Positions 41,614 to 51,646 of a stretch of DNA of 64,000 nucleotides are shown piece by piece. A program made the position numbers and the translations under genes. Numbering within the stretch: position 1 is the stretch's first letter; each line of letters opens with the position of its first letter. The stretch spans positions 1,127,617-1,191,616 of the forward strand of contig NZ_LT574838.1 in the NCBI RefSeq assembly GCF_900086725.1, in the 5' to 3' direction. The notes below the pieces were generated by a model, which was not told where the DNA came from, did no database searches, and saw only the letters and a program-made list of their open reading frames with translations. This stretch comes from Bariatricus massiliensis (lineage in GTDB: Bacteria > Bacillota > Clostridia > Lachnospirales > Lachnospiraceae).

Positions 41614-43113
41614 CTATTTTTTATATGCTACAGAGTTCCACAATAATTCGTTCTTGAAGTTTCTGATGGTCGTGTCTTTGTCAATGTAAACAGCTTCAAT
41701 TCCCATAGCTGCTGCCCAGTCGCCCATCTGCTCTGCTGTCAAGTCGTAGGAGAATGCAGTGTGATGTGCTCCGCCTGCTAAAATCCATGCTTCAGCGCCT
41801 GTCTGAAGATTCGGCTCCGGTGTCCAGAATGCGGTTGCTACCGGAAGCTTCGGCATTGGTTTCTCTGTCTTCTTGCAGTTTACATCGTTGATGATGAGAC
41901 GGAATCTATCTCCCAAGTCAATCAGTGATGTAGCAATAGCCGGGCCTGTCTTTGAGGTAAATACAAGACGTGTCGGATCCTCTCTGTCACCCATGGAAAG
42001 TGGCTGGCACTTGATGCTAATCGGGCCGTCTGCGATAGTCGGGCATACTTCCAGCATGTGAGCCTGAAGGATTCCTTCTTTACCCGGCACCAGATTGTAG
42101 GTGTAGTCTTCCATGAAAGAAGTACCCTTTGCGTCCTTCATGCCCTGAGTCATAATCTTCATAATGCGAACCATGGCTGCTGTCTTCCAGTCACCTTCAC
42201 CGCCGAATCCATAGCCTTTTTCCATCAATCTCTGTATAGCAAGACCCGGAAGCTGCTGCAAGGAACCCAAATCGCCAAAGTGCGTTACGATTGCCTGATA
42301 GTTCTTTTCTTCCAAAAATCTCTCAAATCCAATTTCGATTCCCGCCTGAACTGCCACATGTTTGCGGAACTCAGCTTCATCTCTTCCCTCCAGAAGGATT
42401 TCGTATTTATCATAATACTCTTCTACTAATGTATCGATATCTCCCTGAGGAACTCCGGCAACAGCCTCTGCGATTTCATTCACCGGATAAGCGTCGATTT
42501 CCCAGCCAAACTTAATCTGAGCTTCTACTTTATCACCCTCTGTAACGGCTACGTTTCTCATGTTATCAGCGATACGCATAACACGTACATGACTGCTCTC
42601 GATCACACCGATAGCGGTACGCATCCAAGAAGCGATTCTCTCCTGAACATTCTTGTCTGCCCAGTGTCCCATGACAACCTTGCGCTCCATTCCGAGACGG
42701 CTGAAAATATGTCCATACTCTCTGTCGCCATGCGCGGCCTGATTCTCGTTCATGAAATCCATGTCGATAGTGTCATACGGAATCTCTTCGTTGAACTGCG
42801 TATGCAGATGAAGCAACGGTTTTCTGAATTCCTGAAGTCCTAAAATCCAAGATTTTGCCGGTGAAAATGTATGCATCCATGTGATGACACCTGCACAGTT
42901 TTCATCCATGTTCGCCTCATTAAAAGTCTTTCTGATTAATTCATTCGTAATTAAAGTTGGTTTCCAAATTACTTCATAAGGAAGTACACCGGATGCGTTC
43001 AACGCATCTACGATTTTATGAGAATGCTCTGCGACATTTGCGAGACACTCATCTCCGTACAAGTCCTGAGAACCTGTACAAAACCAAAACTTATATTCTT
43101 TGCATGCTATCAT
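41614..43113 (-). CDS. araA: L-arabinose isomerase
   Basis: 499 residues, the usual AraA length. Recognisable segments: FWFCTGSQDLYG at the N-terminus, GVITWMHTFSPAKSWI, LHTQFNEEIPYD, ATHFGDLGSLQQLPG-like (VTHFGDLGSLQQ), KGYGFGGEGDWKTAA with the catalytic Glu, and MEDYTYNLVPGKEGILQAHMLEVCP. Converts L-arabinose to L-ribulose using Mn in the cytoplasm. Last gene of the ara operon; start after AAGGAGAGTAAGAATT. Confidence 0.98.
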   Translation of the reverse strand: MIACKEYKFWFCTGSQDLYGDECLANVAEHSHKIVDALNASGVLPYEVIWKPTLITNELIRKTFNEANMDENCAGVITWMHTFSPAKSWILGLQEFRKPLLHLHTQFNEEIPYDTIDMDFMNENQAAHGDREYGHIFSRLGMERKVVMGHWADKNVQERIASWMRTAIGVIESSHVRVMRIADNMRNVAVTEGDKVEAQIKFGWEIDAYPVNEIAEAVAGVPQGDIDTLVEEYYDKYEILLEGRDEAEFRKHVAVQAGIEIGFERFLEEKNYQAIVTHFGDLGSLQQLPGLAIQRLMEKGYGFGGEGDWKTAAMVRIMKIMTQGMKDAKGTSFMEDYTYNLVPGKEGILQAHMLEVCPTIADGPISIKCQPLSMGDREDPTRLVFTSKTGPAIATSLIDLGDRFRLIINDVNCKKTEKPMPKLPVATAFWTPEPNLQTGAEAWILAGGAHHTAFSYDLTAEQMGDWAAAMGIEAVYIDKDTTIRNFKNELLWNSVAYKK

Positions 43114-43221
43114 AATTCTTACTCTCCTTTTTCATCAATAATAATATTATAAATATCTCCACTGTGAACAGGCTGCGCACTAACCTCATCCTTCGCCTTC
43201 GGCTCGGATTCGCCAAGTGCT

Positions 43222-43911
43222 TTAGCCTTGTCCGTAATAAGCGTCTTTGCCGTGTTTGCGGTAGTAGTGTTTGTCTTGGAGTTCTTGCGGCGCGGGTTTT
43301 ACATCTGGGTTAATCATCTCGCAGCGCGCGGCCATTTTGGCTACTTCTTCGAGGACTACTGCGTTGTGTACTGCTTCGTGTGCGTCTTTTCCCCATGTAA
43401 ATGGCCCGTGGTTCTTGCACAGTACGGCCGGCATTGCCATGTATTCTGTATCTTTAAAGTGTTCTACGATGAGAAGTCCTGTATTTTTCTCATACGCCTC
43501 GTCGATTTCTTCTTTTGTCAGGTTGCGGACGCATGGAATTTCCCCGTACATATAGTCTGCATGGGTCGTGCCGTAGCACGGGATTCCTCTTCCCGCCTGT
43601 GCCCAGCTTGTAGCCCACGGTGAGTGTGTGTGCACGATTCCGCCCATCTCCGGGAACGCCTTATAGAGCTCCAGATGTGTTTCCGTATCGGAAGACGGAT
43701 TATATTTTCCTTCTACCCTGTTGCCGTCAAGGTCCATAACGACCATGTCCTCTGCCGTCAGCTTGTCATAATCGACTCCGCTTGGCTTGATGACGAACAG
43801 TCCGCTTTCACGGTCGATGCCACTCACATTACCCCATGTAAATGTCACGAGTCCGTGCTTCGGCAACAGCATATTTGCTTCGTAAACTTCTTGTTTCAGC
43901 TGTTCTAACAA
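43222..43911 (-). CDS. araD: L-ribulose-5-phosphate 4-epimerase
   Basis: 229 residues of the class II aldolase/epimerase family. [22 protein letters not shown] binds phosphate, [15 protein letters not shown] carries the Glu/Asp region, [16 protein letters not shown] holds two zinc His, and [16 protein letters not shown] the third. It converts L-ribulose 5-phosphate to D-xylulose 5-phosphate, completing entry into the pentose phosphate pathway. Between araB and araA. Confidence 0.97.
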   Translation of the reverse strand: MLEQLKQEVYEANMLLPKHGLVTFTWGNVSGIDRESGLFVIKPSGVDYDKLTAEDMVVMDLDGNRVEGKYNPSSDTETHLELYKAFPEMGGIVHTHSPWATSWAQAGRGIPCYGTTHADYMYGEIPCVRNLTKEEIDEAYEKNTGLLIVEHFKDTEYMAMPAVLCKNHGPFTWGKDAHEAVHNAVVLEEVAKMAARCEMINPDVKPAPQELQDKHYYRKHGKDAYYGQG

Positions 43912-43953
43912 TTTTCTCCTGCCTCCTTATCTTGTCTGATTGATAGTTACAGT

Positions 43954-45549
43954 TTATTTCAAAGCTTCTACCGCAGCCCGCTCAATTGCAAGGCCCTCGG
44001 TATAGCGTTTGATAAATGTCTCAAAGCCTTCCACATCCTTTGCATCCGGCTCCATCTTGCTGCCCGCGTTTCCGCCGAAAACTTTTTCAGCGAGGTACGC
44101 AGCAAGCTCTTCGCCCCCTGCTTTATTCACCATATAAGATGCCAGCAGGGCGATTCCCCACGCGCCGCCTTCTCCTGCGGTCTCCATTACGGATACCGGG
44201 GTATCGATAGCTGCCGCCAGAATGCTCTGGCCAACGCCTTTAGTCTTGAACAGTCCGCCGTGTCCCAGCATTTCATCAATCTGCACATGCTCCTGCTTCA
44301 ACAGAATATCCATACCTGTCTTCAATGCTCCCAGCGATGTGTACAGATGTGTCCTCATAAAGTTGGCAAGGTTAAACTTGCTCTCCGGTGTACGTACGAA
44401 CAGCGGGCGTCCTTCTTCGAATCCGGTAATATGCTCTCCGGAGAAATAATTGTAAGCCAGCAGTCCTCCGCAGTCTTTATCGCCTTCCAGCGCCTTATTG
44501 TAAAGTGTTCCGAACAGCTTGTTCATATCCACGTCCATGCCGAAGCTCTCTGCAAATTCCTTGAACAATCCTACCCAAGCATTTAAGTCAGAGGTACAGT
44601 TATTGCAGTGCACCATGGCAACGAGGCTTCCGTCCGGTGTAGTGACAAGATCCAATTCCGGATAAACCTTGGATAATTCTTTTTCCAGCACGACCATGGC
44701 AAATACACTTGTGCCTGCTGAAACATTACCCGTACGGACTTTTACGCTGTTCGTCGCAGCCATTCCCGTTCCCGCGTCACCTTCCGGCGGACATACCGGG
44801 ATTCCGGCCTTCAAGTTTCCTGTCGGGTCAAGAAGTTTTGCCCCCGCCTCTGTCAGAATTCCGGCGTTCTCTCCGGCTGACAGTACCTGTGGGAAAATAT
44901 CCTCTAATTTCCAAGGATATCCCTTCGGCGCTACCAATTCGTTAAATTTGCTTACCATATCTGTATTGAATTTCTTCGTATGTATATCAATAGGGAACAT
45001 ACCGGAAGCTTCTCCCACACCGAGAACCTTTTCCCCTGTCATCATCCAGTGGATGTAACCTGCAAGGGTGGTCTGGAAGGAAATATCCTTCACATGCTCT
45101 TCCCCGTTCAAAATTGCCTGATACAGATGGGCAATGCTCCATCTCTGCGGTATATTATAGTTAAATACCTTTGTCAGCTCCTCAGAAGCCTGCCCGGTAA
45201 TTGTATTTCTCCAAGTACGGAAGGGTACCAGAAGTTCTCCTTCTTTATCAAAAGCCATATATCCGTGCATCATCGCACTGAATCCGATCGCGCCCACCGT
45301 CTCAAGGACAACACCATACTGTGCCTTCACATCATCGGCCAGATTTTTGTAACAGTCCTGAAGCCCTGTCCAGATATCCTCCAGCGTATAGGTCCATATC
45401 CCATCCACATATCTGTTCTCCCAGTCATGACTCCCGGAAGCAATCGGTGCATTATCTTCTCCTACCAATACTGCCTTAATACGGGTGGAGCCGAACTCAA
45501 TCCCCAGCGCAGTCTTTCCATTCAAAATGGCATTCTTTGCATCACTCAT
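43954..45549 (-). CDS. araB: Ribulokinase (FGGY family)
   Basis: 531 residues. The N-terminal [17 protein letters not shown] loop, [28 protein letters not shown], and [17 protein letters not shown] fit the FGGY fold; the position in the ara operon, right before araD and araA, indicates L-ribulose phosphorylation. It is not of the classical E. coli AraB sequence type but of the longer version common in Lachnospiraceae, so a related ketose is not excluded. Ribosome site AGGAAAGGTG lies upstream. Confidence 0.88.
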   Translation of the reverse strand: MSDAKNAILNGKTALGIEFGSTRIKAVLVGEDNAPIASGSHDWENRYVDGIWTYTLEDIWTGLQDCYKNLADDVKAQYGVVLETVGAIGFSAMMHGYMAFDKEGELLVPFRTWRNTITGQASEELTKVFNYNIPQRWSIAHLYQAILNGEEHVKDISFQTTLAGYIHWMMTGEKVLGVGEASGMFPIDIHTKKFNTDMVSKFNELVAPKGYPWKLEDIFPQVLSAGENAGILTEAGAKLLDPTGNLKAGIPVCPPEGDAGTGMAATNSVKVRTGNVSAGTSVFAMVVLEKELSKVYPELDLVTTPDGSLVAMVHCNNCTSDLNAWVGLFKEFAESFGMDVDMNKLFGTLYNKALEGDKDCGGLLAYNYFSGEHITGFEEGRPLFVRTPESKFNLANFMRTHLYTSLGALKTGMDILLKQEHVQIDEMLGHGGLFKTKGVGQSILAAAIDTPVSVMETAGEGGAWGIALLASYMVNKAGGEELAAYLAEKVFGGNAGSKMEPDAKDVEGFETFIKRYTEGLAIERAAVEALK

Positions 45550-45592
45550 ATTCCCTACACCTTTCCTTTCTTTTATTTAAAGACCTGCGTCT

Positions 45593-46687
45593 TTATATAC
45601 TGTTAATAATCCGAACCGAACTACGGTTCACGATTTCCGGATCCAGCTCTGCCGCTTTCGGAACCGGCATTCCCTTCATCATCTCCAGCATCTCGAGAGC
45701 CGCGACTTTCGCCACATCCCTGATGGGATTCCTTGCAGATGTGAGCGGCACCTCACAAAATGTAGCCAGATTGGAATCATCGATTCCCATTACCGACAAT
45801 TCCTCCGGAATCCGCATTCCCTGCTCCATGCAGAGGGCTACCAGATGATTCGCGACCTCGTCATTGTAGCAGACACAGGCCGTACATCCCATAATCCTCC
45901 GGAGTATCCATCCCCCATCCTCTCTCATGTTTCGGATGGTGTCCGTATCTATCCATACGATATGCTTACTTTTCAACTCTATATCCGCCTCCATCAAGGC
46001 TTCCATATACCCTTTATAACGCTCGTGTCCCTGCCCGTCGTCTGCTTTGAATATAGCCGCTATCTTCCGATGCCCGCATTTGAGCAGATGTTCAGTGACC
46101 ATCTTGCCGGCCAGCTTATCGTTCATACTTACATGGGGCGCATCCAATTCCTTGTAGAAGCTGTTGACAAAAAGTACCGGGATGCCACGTTTCATAATCT
46201 TTCTATATATATCCAAATTTGGATTGGGGAGGGCACTTTTTGTAGTCTCCGCAATAATGCCGTCCACCATATTTTTCTCCAAAATATTTTTCAAAACCAG
46301 TCGTTCTTTTTCAATTGTATTATTCGTAAGTGCTATCTGCATCTCATATCCGGCCACCGATAATGTATGCTCCACTTCCTGAAGCATGGCCGAAAAAATA
46401 TATTCTTGTACATAGGTCGTGATTACCGCGACCCGCATTGTTTTTACTTCTTTTTCCCCTACATTGATTGTCTCTTTAATATAAGTCCCGCTTCCCCGCC
46501 GTCTTTCCACAATCCCATCATTTTCCAGCACGGAAATGGCGTGGCGGACCGTCTGTCTGCTCACTTTGAACAAAGCACACAGCTGATGTTCTGAATCAAT
46601 TCTGTATCCGGGCTTCAACTCCCCGTCTTCTACTCTTTCTTTTATCCAATCTGCTATTTCTTCATATTTTGCTTTTTGCTCTTCCAT
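45593..46687 (-). CDS. araR: AraR-like GntR/LacI hybrid repressor
   Basis: 364 residues from the ATG at 46687 (GGAGGATATCC). N-terminal GntR-type winged helix (about 1-70): YEEIADWIKERVEDGELKPG and LFKVSRQTVRHAISVLENDGIVERRRGSGTYI. C-terminal LacI/PBP-like sugar-binding domain (about 80-360): AVITTYVQEYIFSAMLQEVE, GIIAETTKS and GIDDSNLA. This domain order is that of Bacillus AraR. Placed inside the ara operon; likely sites are the TTGTAC-type palindromes at 50934 and 50974. Confidence 0.92.
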   Translation of the reverse strand: MEEQKAKYEEIADWIKERVEDGELKPGYRIDSEHQLCALFKVSRQTVRHAISVLENDGIVERRRGSGTYIKETINVGEKEVKTMRVAVITTYVQEYIFSAMLQEVEHTLSVAGYEMQIALTNNTIEKERLVLKNILEKNMVDGIIAETTKSALPNPNLDIYRKIMKRGIPVLFVNSFYKELDAPHVSMNDKLAGKMVTEHLLKCGHRKIAAIFKADDGQGHERYKGYMEALMEADIELKSKHIVWIDTDTIRNMREDGGWILRRIMGCTACVCYNDEVANHLVALCMEQGMRIPEELSVMGIDDSNLATFCEVPLTSARNPIRDVAKVAALEMLEMMKGMPVPKAAELDPEIVNRSSVRIINSI

Positions 46688-46743
46688 GGATATCCTCCAT
46701 ATATCAGGGCGAAGCACTGGCTTCGCCCGATATCCACTTTCAA

Positions 46744-47913
46744 TTAGTTTTTCTTCTTGTTAGAAAGCACGTCGAATGTAACGGCTCCAAGAAGTACAAG
46801 GCCCTTAACAACCTTCTGAAGGTCTGTAGAAAGACCAACGAGGAACATACCGTTGTTCAGGATACCCATAACGAACGCACCGACTACGGCACCGATTACT
46901 GTTCCGACACCACCGGCTGCTGCCGCGCCACCGATGTAGCAAGAACCGATAGCATCAAGCTCGAAACCGTCACCGGCTTTTGGTGTAGCGGATGCATTAC
47001 GTGCAGATAACACGATACCTGCGATAGCTGCCAAGAATCCCATGTTCGTATATACCCAGAAGAATACCTTCTTTGTATCGATACCGGAAAGTCTGGCTGC
47101 CTTAGCGTTTCCACCCAAAGCGTAAATCTGGCGTCCTGCTACTGTCTTGCTTGTTATGAAATGGTAAATACCTACAATTACACCCATGATAATCAATACA
47201 ATCGGGATACCGTTGTATCTTGCCAGTTTGTAGAAGAAGAACCATACAATACCAAGAATTACTACTAATTTTACAATTGTCTGCCAAGGTTTTACGATAG
47301 CAAATCCATATTTTTGTTTTGTCTTAATATTTTTAAATTCAGAGAAGATGATAAGCAATGTAGCGATAATTGCTACGATAATACATACGATATCAATATG
47401 CCCATCACCGAACGGTACTTTCTTCGTCAGGAAGAAACCTGCGCCGAACCGTACATAGTTATCCGGAAGCGGGCCTACTGTCTTGGATGCAAGCAAGGTA
47501 TATGTAAGACCACGTCCCATGAGCATTCCTGCCAATGTTACAACGAATGGCGGAATGTTCAGATAAGCGATAAAGATACCGTTAAATACACCAAATGCAA
47601 CACCTACAAGAAGTGCAACTAAAAATGCCAACGGGATTGCCCATTTCTGCTCTACTACAAGTTTTGCTGCGATTGCTCCGCAAAGAGCTACATAAGAACC
47701 AACACCAAGGTCGATATTACCTGTCAGTACGCAGAGAAGCATACCGGTCGCAAGGATGACAACGTAGCTGTTCTGCATGATCAGGTTGTTCATGTTCATA
47801 GGAGTCGCATTGTTTCCTCCCGTCATAAAGTAAAAGATAATAAAAATTGCAATGAGAGCAAATACCATGCCGTACTGCTTCATACTAAGATTTACTGTTT
47901 TTTTCTTTTCCAT
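46744..47913 (-). CDS. Multiple-sugar ABC permease (GguB/MmsB/XylH-like)
   Basis: 389 residues, longer than RbsC-type permeases, as in the XylH/GguB group, with about ten helices. Markers: GNIDLGVGSYVALCGAIAA, FVVTLAGMLMGRGLTY, and AKAARLSGIDTKKVFFWVY. It imports L-arabinose or a related sugar with the ATPase (2-nt gap) and ChvE-like binding protein. Confidence 0.93.
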   Translation of the reverse strand: MEKKKTVNLSMKQYGMVFALIAIFIIFYFMTGGNNATPMNMNNLIMQNSYVVILATGMLLCVLTGNIDLGVGSYVALCGAIAAKLVVEQKWAIPLAFLVALLVGVAFGVFNGIFIAYLNIPPFVVTLAGMLMGRGLTYTLLASKTVGPLPDNYVRFGAGFFLTKKVPFGDGHIDIVCIIVAIIATLLIIFSEFKNIKTKQKYGFAIVKPWQTIVKLVVILGIVWFFFYKLARYNGIPIVLIIMGVIVGIYHFITSKTVAGRQIYALGGNAKAARLSGIDTKKVFFWVYTNMGFLAAIAGIVLSARNASATPKAGDGFELDAIGSCYIGGAAAAGGVGTVIGAVVGAFVMGILNNGMFLVGLSTDLQKVVKGLVLLGAVTFDVLSNKKKN

Positions 47914-47915
47914 TG

Positions 47916-49469
47916 TTATGCTCCTTTCTTACTATTATGCTGCATAATGCACTTCATAATCTTTTCCTGTGATAACTCTTCTTTTGATAATTCCCCTGCA
48001 ATCTGGCCTTCGTTGAGGACATATGTCCTGTCGCAAGTACCGATGATTTCCGGCATTTCGGAGGAGATAACGATAACCGCTTTTCCTGCCTTAGCCAGAT
48101 CGTTGATCGCACAGTAAATTTCGTATTTGGCTCCTACGTCGATACCACGGGTAGGTTCGTCCAAAATCAATACATCCGGTTCTGTCATCATCCATTTTGC
48201 CAACACAACCTTTTGCTGGTTACCACCTGATAATGAGCCAACAGTCTGGTTAATAGAGTTTGCTTTTACATTAATCAGTTTCTTATATTTTTCAGCCGCC
48301 AAGACTTCTTCATTGGTGTTCGCAACTCCGTTTTTGGAGAAGAAATCACGCAGGGCGGCCAGTGTCATATTCCATTTAATATCGTTAATCAATATAAGAC
48401 CATAGGTCTTTCTGTCTTCGGATGTATATGCGATTTTGTTCTTAATCGCATCTTTTACACTTTTAATCTTCACCGGTTTGCCATGCATATAAATCTCACC
48501 GGTAATTTTCTGTCCGTATTCACGTCCAAAAAGGCTCATCGCAAGCTCGGTTCTTCCGGCTCCCATAAGTCCTGCAAGGCCGACTACTTCTCCGGCGCGG
48601 ACTTTGATGTTGATATTTTTCAGCATCTGGCGGTTTGCATCTTCCGGATGGTACACGTTCCAATCCTTAACTTCCATAACCACGTCGCCGATTGGGCAGT
48701 CTGTTCTTTCAGGGTAACGATTGGTCAGCTCACGTCCAACCATGCCTTTGATGATTCTGTCTTCTGAGAAATCGTCTTTTCCTTTTTCCAGTGTCTCGAT
48801 CGTCTTACCGTCACGGATTACAGTAATAGAATCAGCAACATAACTGATTTCGTTCAATTTATGTGAAATGATAATACATGTGATGCCTTGTTCTTTAAGC
48901 TTCAGCATGATTTCCAAAAGCTGTGCACTTTCTTCGTCATTCAGGGCGGCGGTAGGCTCGTCAAGAATCAAGAGGTCTACTTTTTTTGCCAGAGCTTTTG
49001 CTATTTCAATCAACTGCTGCTTTCCTACACCGAGAGAGTTAATCGGTGCATCTAGGTTTTCATTGTCAAGACCGACCTTTTCCAGCATTTCCTGTGCTCT
49101 GTTATGTGTCTGGGTCCAGTCGATGACACCCCTCATAGTTGTCTGTTCGTTACCCATAAATACGTTCTCTGCTATTGACAGATATGGGCTAAGTGCGAGT
49201 TCCTGATGAATAATAACGATGCCCTTCTTTTCACTGTCCTTAATACTGTGATTCTTCACGATTTCGCCGTTGTAAACGATATCGCCGGAATACGTACCGA
49301 AAGGATAGATACCGGACAATACATTCATCAGAGTTGATTTTCCTGCACCATTTTCACCGCAGAGTGCGTGAATCTCGCCGCGCTTTACTTTTAGATTTAC
49401 ATCATCCAGCGCTTTTACACCCGAGAACTCTTTCGTGATATGGTTCATTTCCAGAATGTTGTCAGACAT
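47916..49469 (-). CDS. Multiple-sugar ABC ATPase (GguA/MmsA/XylG-like)
   Basis: 517 residues with two ABC domains: first GENGAGKST and [12 protein letters not shown]; second [24 protein letters not shown] and [13 protein letters not shown]. The insert [13 protein letters not shown] and the length match the MmsA/GguA subgroup. Start has AAGGAG upstream. Separated from its binding-protein gene by a 197-nt gap full of hairpins. Confidence 0.95.
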   Translation of the reverse strand: MSDNILEMNHITKEFSGVKALDDVNLKVKRGEIHALCGENGAGKSTLMNVLSGIYPFGTYSGDIVYNGEIVKNHSIKDSEKKGIVIIHQELALSPYLSIAENVFMGNEQTTMRGVIDWTQTHNRAQEMLEKVGLDNENLDAPINSLGVGKQQLIEIAKALAKKVDLLILDEPTAALNDEESAQLLEIMLKLKEQGITCIIISHKLNEISYVADSITVIRDGKTIETLEKGKDDFSEDRIIKGMVGRELTNRYPERTDCPIGDVVMEVKDWNVYHPEDANRQMLKNINIKVRAGEVVGLAGLMGAGRTELAMSLFGREYGQKITGEIYMHGKPVKIKSVKDAIKNKIAYTSEDRKTYGLILINDIKWNMTLAALRDFFSKNGVANTNEEVLAAEKYKKLINVKANSINQTVGSLSGGNQQKVVLAKWMMTEPDVLILDEPTRGIDVGAKYEIYCAINDLAKAGKAVIVISSEMPEIIGTCDRTYVLNEGQIAGELSKEELSQEKIMKCIMQHNSKKGA

Positions 49470-49523
49470 TTTCTCAGCTCCTTTTCCTTAATGTTTGTGA
49501 ATCTGTTAGGATTCTTGTGAACA

Positions 49524-49541
49524 AAGTGGACAAGTCCACTT
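49524..49541. repeat. Hairpin AAGTGGAC/GTCCACTT
   Basis: Perfect 8-bp inverted repeat in the gap between the ara binding-protein and ATPase genes. A further GC-rich palindrome CCCCCGGAGGGG follows at 49554-49565. Confidence 0.6.
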
Positions 49542-49572
49542 CAACGTGTGCATCCCCCGGAGGGGTTTTTAT

Positions 49573-49599
49573 AACATAGGGAACTTCGTTCCCTATGTT
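49573..49599. repeat. Hairpin AACATAGGGAAC/GTTCCCTATGTT
   Basis: Perfect 12-bp stem with a 3-nt loop, next to the terminator at 49608-49638. Part of a chain of four hairpins. Confidence 0.65.
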
Positions 49600-49607
49600 T
49601 AAAAAAG

Positions 49608-49638
49608 CAGGGCGGCGGCTAAAACCGCCACCGCCCTG
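49608..49638 (-). terminator. Internal terminator after ara binding-protein gene
   Basis: Twelve-bp GC-rich stem CAGGGCGGTGGC/GCCGCCGCCCTG (one wobble) followed on the minus strand by CTTTTTT. It lies 28 nt after the binding-protein stop and should terminate most transcripts, so the binding protein is made in excess over the transporter and ara enzymes. Confidence 0.85.
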
Positions 49639-49666
49639 TTCCTTCACACATATTAATTTTTACAAA

Positions 49667-50776
49667 TTATTCTGCGTTCTTGATTTCGTCTTCTGTGTAG
49701 TATCCACTGTCAACGATTACTTCCTGATAGTTGTCTTTGTCAACTGCAACTGGTGTGCAGAGGTAAGACGGAACTACTAATTTACCATTGTCATATGTTT
49801 CTGTATCGTTGATTTCTGGGTCTGTTCCTTCGAGAACTGCCTCTACCATTGTTACACATTTGTCAGCAAGAAGTCCTGTATCTTTGAAGATAGACATTGT
49901 CTGTTTTCCAGATGTGATGTTCTTAACTGCCATAACTTCTGCATCCTGTCCTGTGATTAACGGCCAGTTAGCGTCTGTGTATCCAGCACCTTCTAATGCA
50001 GCTTTGATACCATAAGCAAATCCGTCGAATGCGGAGCAAGCGATATCAAGGTCTTCGTCTGCGTAGAATCCTGATAAGTAGTTTTCACAGTTCTGCTGAG
50101 CTGTTTCCTGAGACCATCTTAAGATACATGTGTCTTCGAAAGATGTTCTTCCTGATTTACAAACAAGCTTTCCATTGTCAAGGTATGGCTGTAATACTTC
50201 CATAACACCTTCGTGAAGGAGAACTGCGTTGTTGTCATCCGGAGATCCCATGAAGAATTCAATTGTCTGAGGTTCTGCTGCGTTTTCAAGGTCAGCTTTT
50301 TCTACGATGTAGTTAGCAATTGCTGTACCAACACCTTTGTTATCGAAAGATGCGTAGTAGCTTACTGCGTCAGTGTCCATAAGCAGACGGTCATAAGCGA
50401 TAACCGGGATTTCTGCGTCTTTTGCCTGTTTCAGTACGTTAACAAGTGCGGAAGAGTCGATAGATGCAACTACAAGGCAGTTAGCGCCTGTAGCGATCAT
50501 GTTCTCAATCTGAGAAACCTGAGCCTGTACATCATCTTCTGCATACTGAAGGTCAACTTCATATCCAAGTTTCTCCAGCTTTTCCTTCATGTTCTTACCA
50601 TCTTTGATCCATCTTTCGGAACTCTGTGTAGGCATCGCTACACCAACCTTTTTGCCTTTGCTTTCTGCTTTGTCCCCATCGTCGCCGCCGGACTTTTTGT
50701 CGCCACCGCATCCTGTTAATGCGAGAGACAATGCCATTACTGCAACAAGAGCCACACTGAGAATTCTCTTTTTCAT
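49667..50776 (-). CDS. ChvE-like multiple-sugar-binding lipoprotein (arabinose operon)
   Basis: 369 residues from the ATG at 50776 (AAAAGGAGG). Lipobox ends at Cys23 (LTGC). VGVAMPTQSSERWIKDGKNMKE, CLVVASIDSSALVNVL, IAYDRLLMDTDAVSYY, and ACSAFDGFAYGIKAAL are the hallmarks of the ChvE/XylF sugar-binding group. First gene of the L-arabinose operon, behind a promoter and AraR-like sites. Confidence 0.93.
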   Translation of the reverse strand: MKKRILSVALVAVMALSLALTGCGGDKKSGGDDGDKAESKGKKVGVAMPTQSSERWIKDGKNMKEKLEKLGYEVDLQYAEDDVQAQVSQIENMIATGANCLVVASIDSSALVNVLKQAKDAEIPVIAYDRLLMDTDAVSYYASFDNKGVGTAIANYIVEKADLENAAEPQTIEFFMGSPDDNNAVLLHEGVMEVLQPYLDNGKLVCKSGRTSFEDTCILRWSQETAQQNCENYLSGFYADEDLDIACSAFDGFAYGIKAALEGAGYTDANWPLITGQDAEVMAVKNITSGKQTMSIFKDTGLLADKCVTMVEAVLEGTDPEINDTETYDNGKLVVPSYLCTPVAVDKDNYQEVIVDSGYYTEDEIKNAE

Positions 50777-50872
50777 TCTTTTTCCTCCTTTTAATTCCCT
50801 TGGCAGGCGTTTGATACCCCTGTTTGTCAGGTTTGTACACTTTTTTCGCCTGTCAATATTGTTTCTGGTATT

Positions 50873-50901
50873 AATATACAACACAACTTTGAAATATACA
50901 A
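50873..50901 (-). promoter_or_regulatory. Promoter of arabinose operon
   Basis: Minus strand: TTGTAT (50896-50901), 17-nt spacer, TATATT (50873-50878), some 97 nt before the binding-protein start. Confidence 0.6.
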
Positions 50902-50933
50902 GACGTAATATGTTACAAAAACAAGTACAACTT

Positions 50934-50943
50934 TTTGTACAAA
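50934..50943. promoter_or_regulatory. AraR-like half-site palindrome TTTGTACAAA
   Basis: Perfect 10-nt palindrome about 33 nt upstream of the -35, with another GTACAA half-site at 50925-50930. The Bacillus AraR consensus is built from the same TTGTAC half-sites. Confidence 0.5.
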
Positions 50944-50973
50944 TTTTAAACTTGTATTGTTTGTAGCAAAAGT

Positions 50974-50985
50974 TGTACATGTACA
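50974..50985. promoter_or_regulatory. AraR-like palindrome TGTACATGTACA
   Basis: Perfect 12-nt palindrome of two TGTACA units, about 75 nt upstream of the ara promoter. With 50934-50943 it could support looping by the AraR-like repressor. Confidence 0.5.
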
Positions 50986-51126
50986 TATTCACCTATTTTA
51001 TGGCAAAATTAATGAAAACTCATAAAAAAAGTGAGGGTAAAAAAATCTATTTTTTACTTGACATCCAATTTTCGACAACCGGAGGGGACAATTCTTTTTA
51101 TTGTCTAAATTGCGCCCAAATTGTAG

Positions 51127-51164
51127 AGAGGGACGGGTCCCAACGCGTTGGGACCCGTCCCTCT
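51127..51164 (-). terminator. Terminator of uracil permease/rpiB operon (repeat copy 3)
   Basis: Perfect 38-nt inverted repeat with half AGAGGGACGGGTCCCAACG. It lies 20 nt after the rpiB stop. Core nearly identical to copies at 39740 and 41537. Confidence 0.85.
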
Positions 51165-51184
51165 TGATGTCATCCTTGAATGAA

Positions 51185-51619
51185 TTATTCTAAGGCCATT
51201 ATCATATCTACTCTATCTTGATGTCTTCCGCCAAGGAATTCTGCATTCAACCATTCGTCGATTATCATCTTCGCCATCTCAATTCCGATAACTCTTGCTC
51301 CGAATGCCAGTACATTTGCGTTATTGTGCTGTCTTGATAACTTAGCTGTGTAAGGTTCTGAGCACACCACCGCCCTGATTCCCTTTATCTTGTTCGCCGC
51401 AAGTGAAATGCCCACGCCCGTTCCGCAGATTGCAATTCCCAAATCTACCTCACCGGACACGACAGCCCTTGCGACTTTCTCCCCATAATCCGGATAGTTG
51501 CAGCTCTCGAAGGAATCTGTCCCATAGTTAGTCACCTCATACCCCTTTTCAACTAAGTACTCTACCACCTGTTTCTTCATTTCAACTGCTGAATGGTCAT
51601 TTGCAATACCTATTTTCAT
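51185..51619 (-). CDS. rpiB: Ribose-5-phosphate isomerase B
   Basis: 144 residues, standard RpiB/LacAB length. NDHS near the N-terminus (Asp8/His9), active-site Cys65 in ICGTGVGISLAANKI, and His98 in RQHNNANVLAFGAR. Interconverts ribose 5-phosphate and ribulose 5-phosphate (allose 6-phosphate in some members). Last gene of a three-gene operon. Start has AAGGAGGAACAAT. Confidence 0.95.
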   Translation of the reverse strand: MKIGIANDHSAVEMKKQVVEYLVEKGYEVTNYGTDSFESCNYPDYGEKVARAVVSGEVDLGIAICGTGVGISLAANKIKGIRAVVCSEPYTAKLSRQHNNANVLAFGARVIGIEMAKMIIDEWLNAEFLGGRHQDRVDMIMALE

Positions 51620-51646
51620 ATTGTTCCTCCTTCTTTCTATAATGTT

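Larger units (their letters stand above)
50777..51184. other. Control region of arabinose operon
   Basis: 408 nt. It holds the ara promoter (50873-50901), two TTGTAC-type palindromes (50934-50943 and 50974-50985) and the terminator of the rpiB operon (51127-51164). The AT-rich stretch 51000-51110 holds nothing recognised. Confidence 0.7.

Noticed and set aside
43222..43911. Sugar aldolase rather than epimerase
   Set aside because: Sequence features and position between araB and araA fit AraD.
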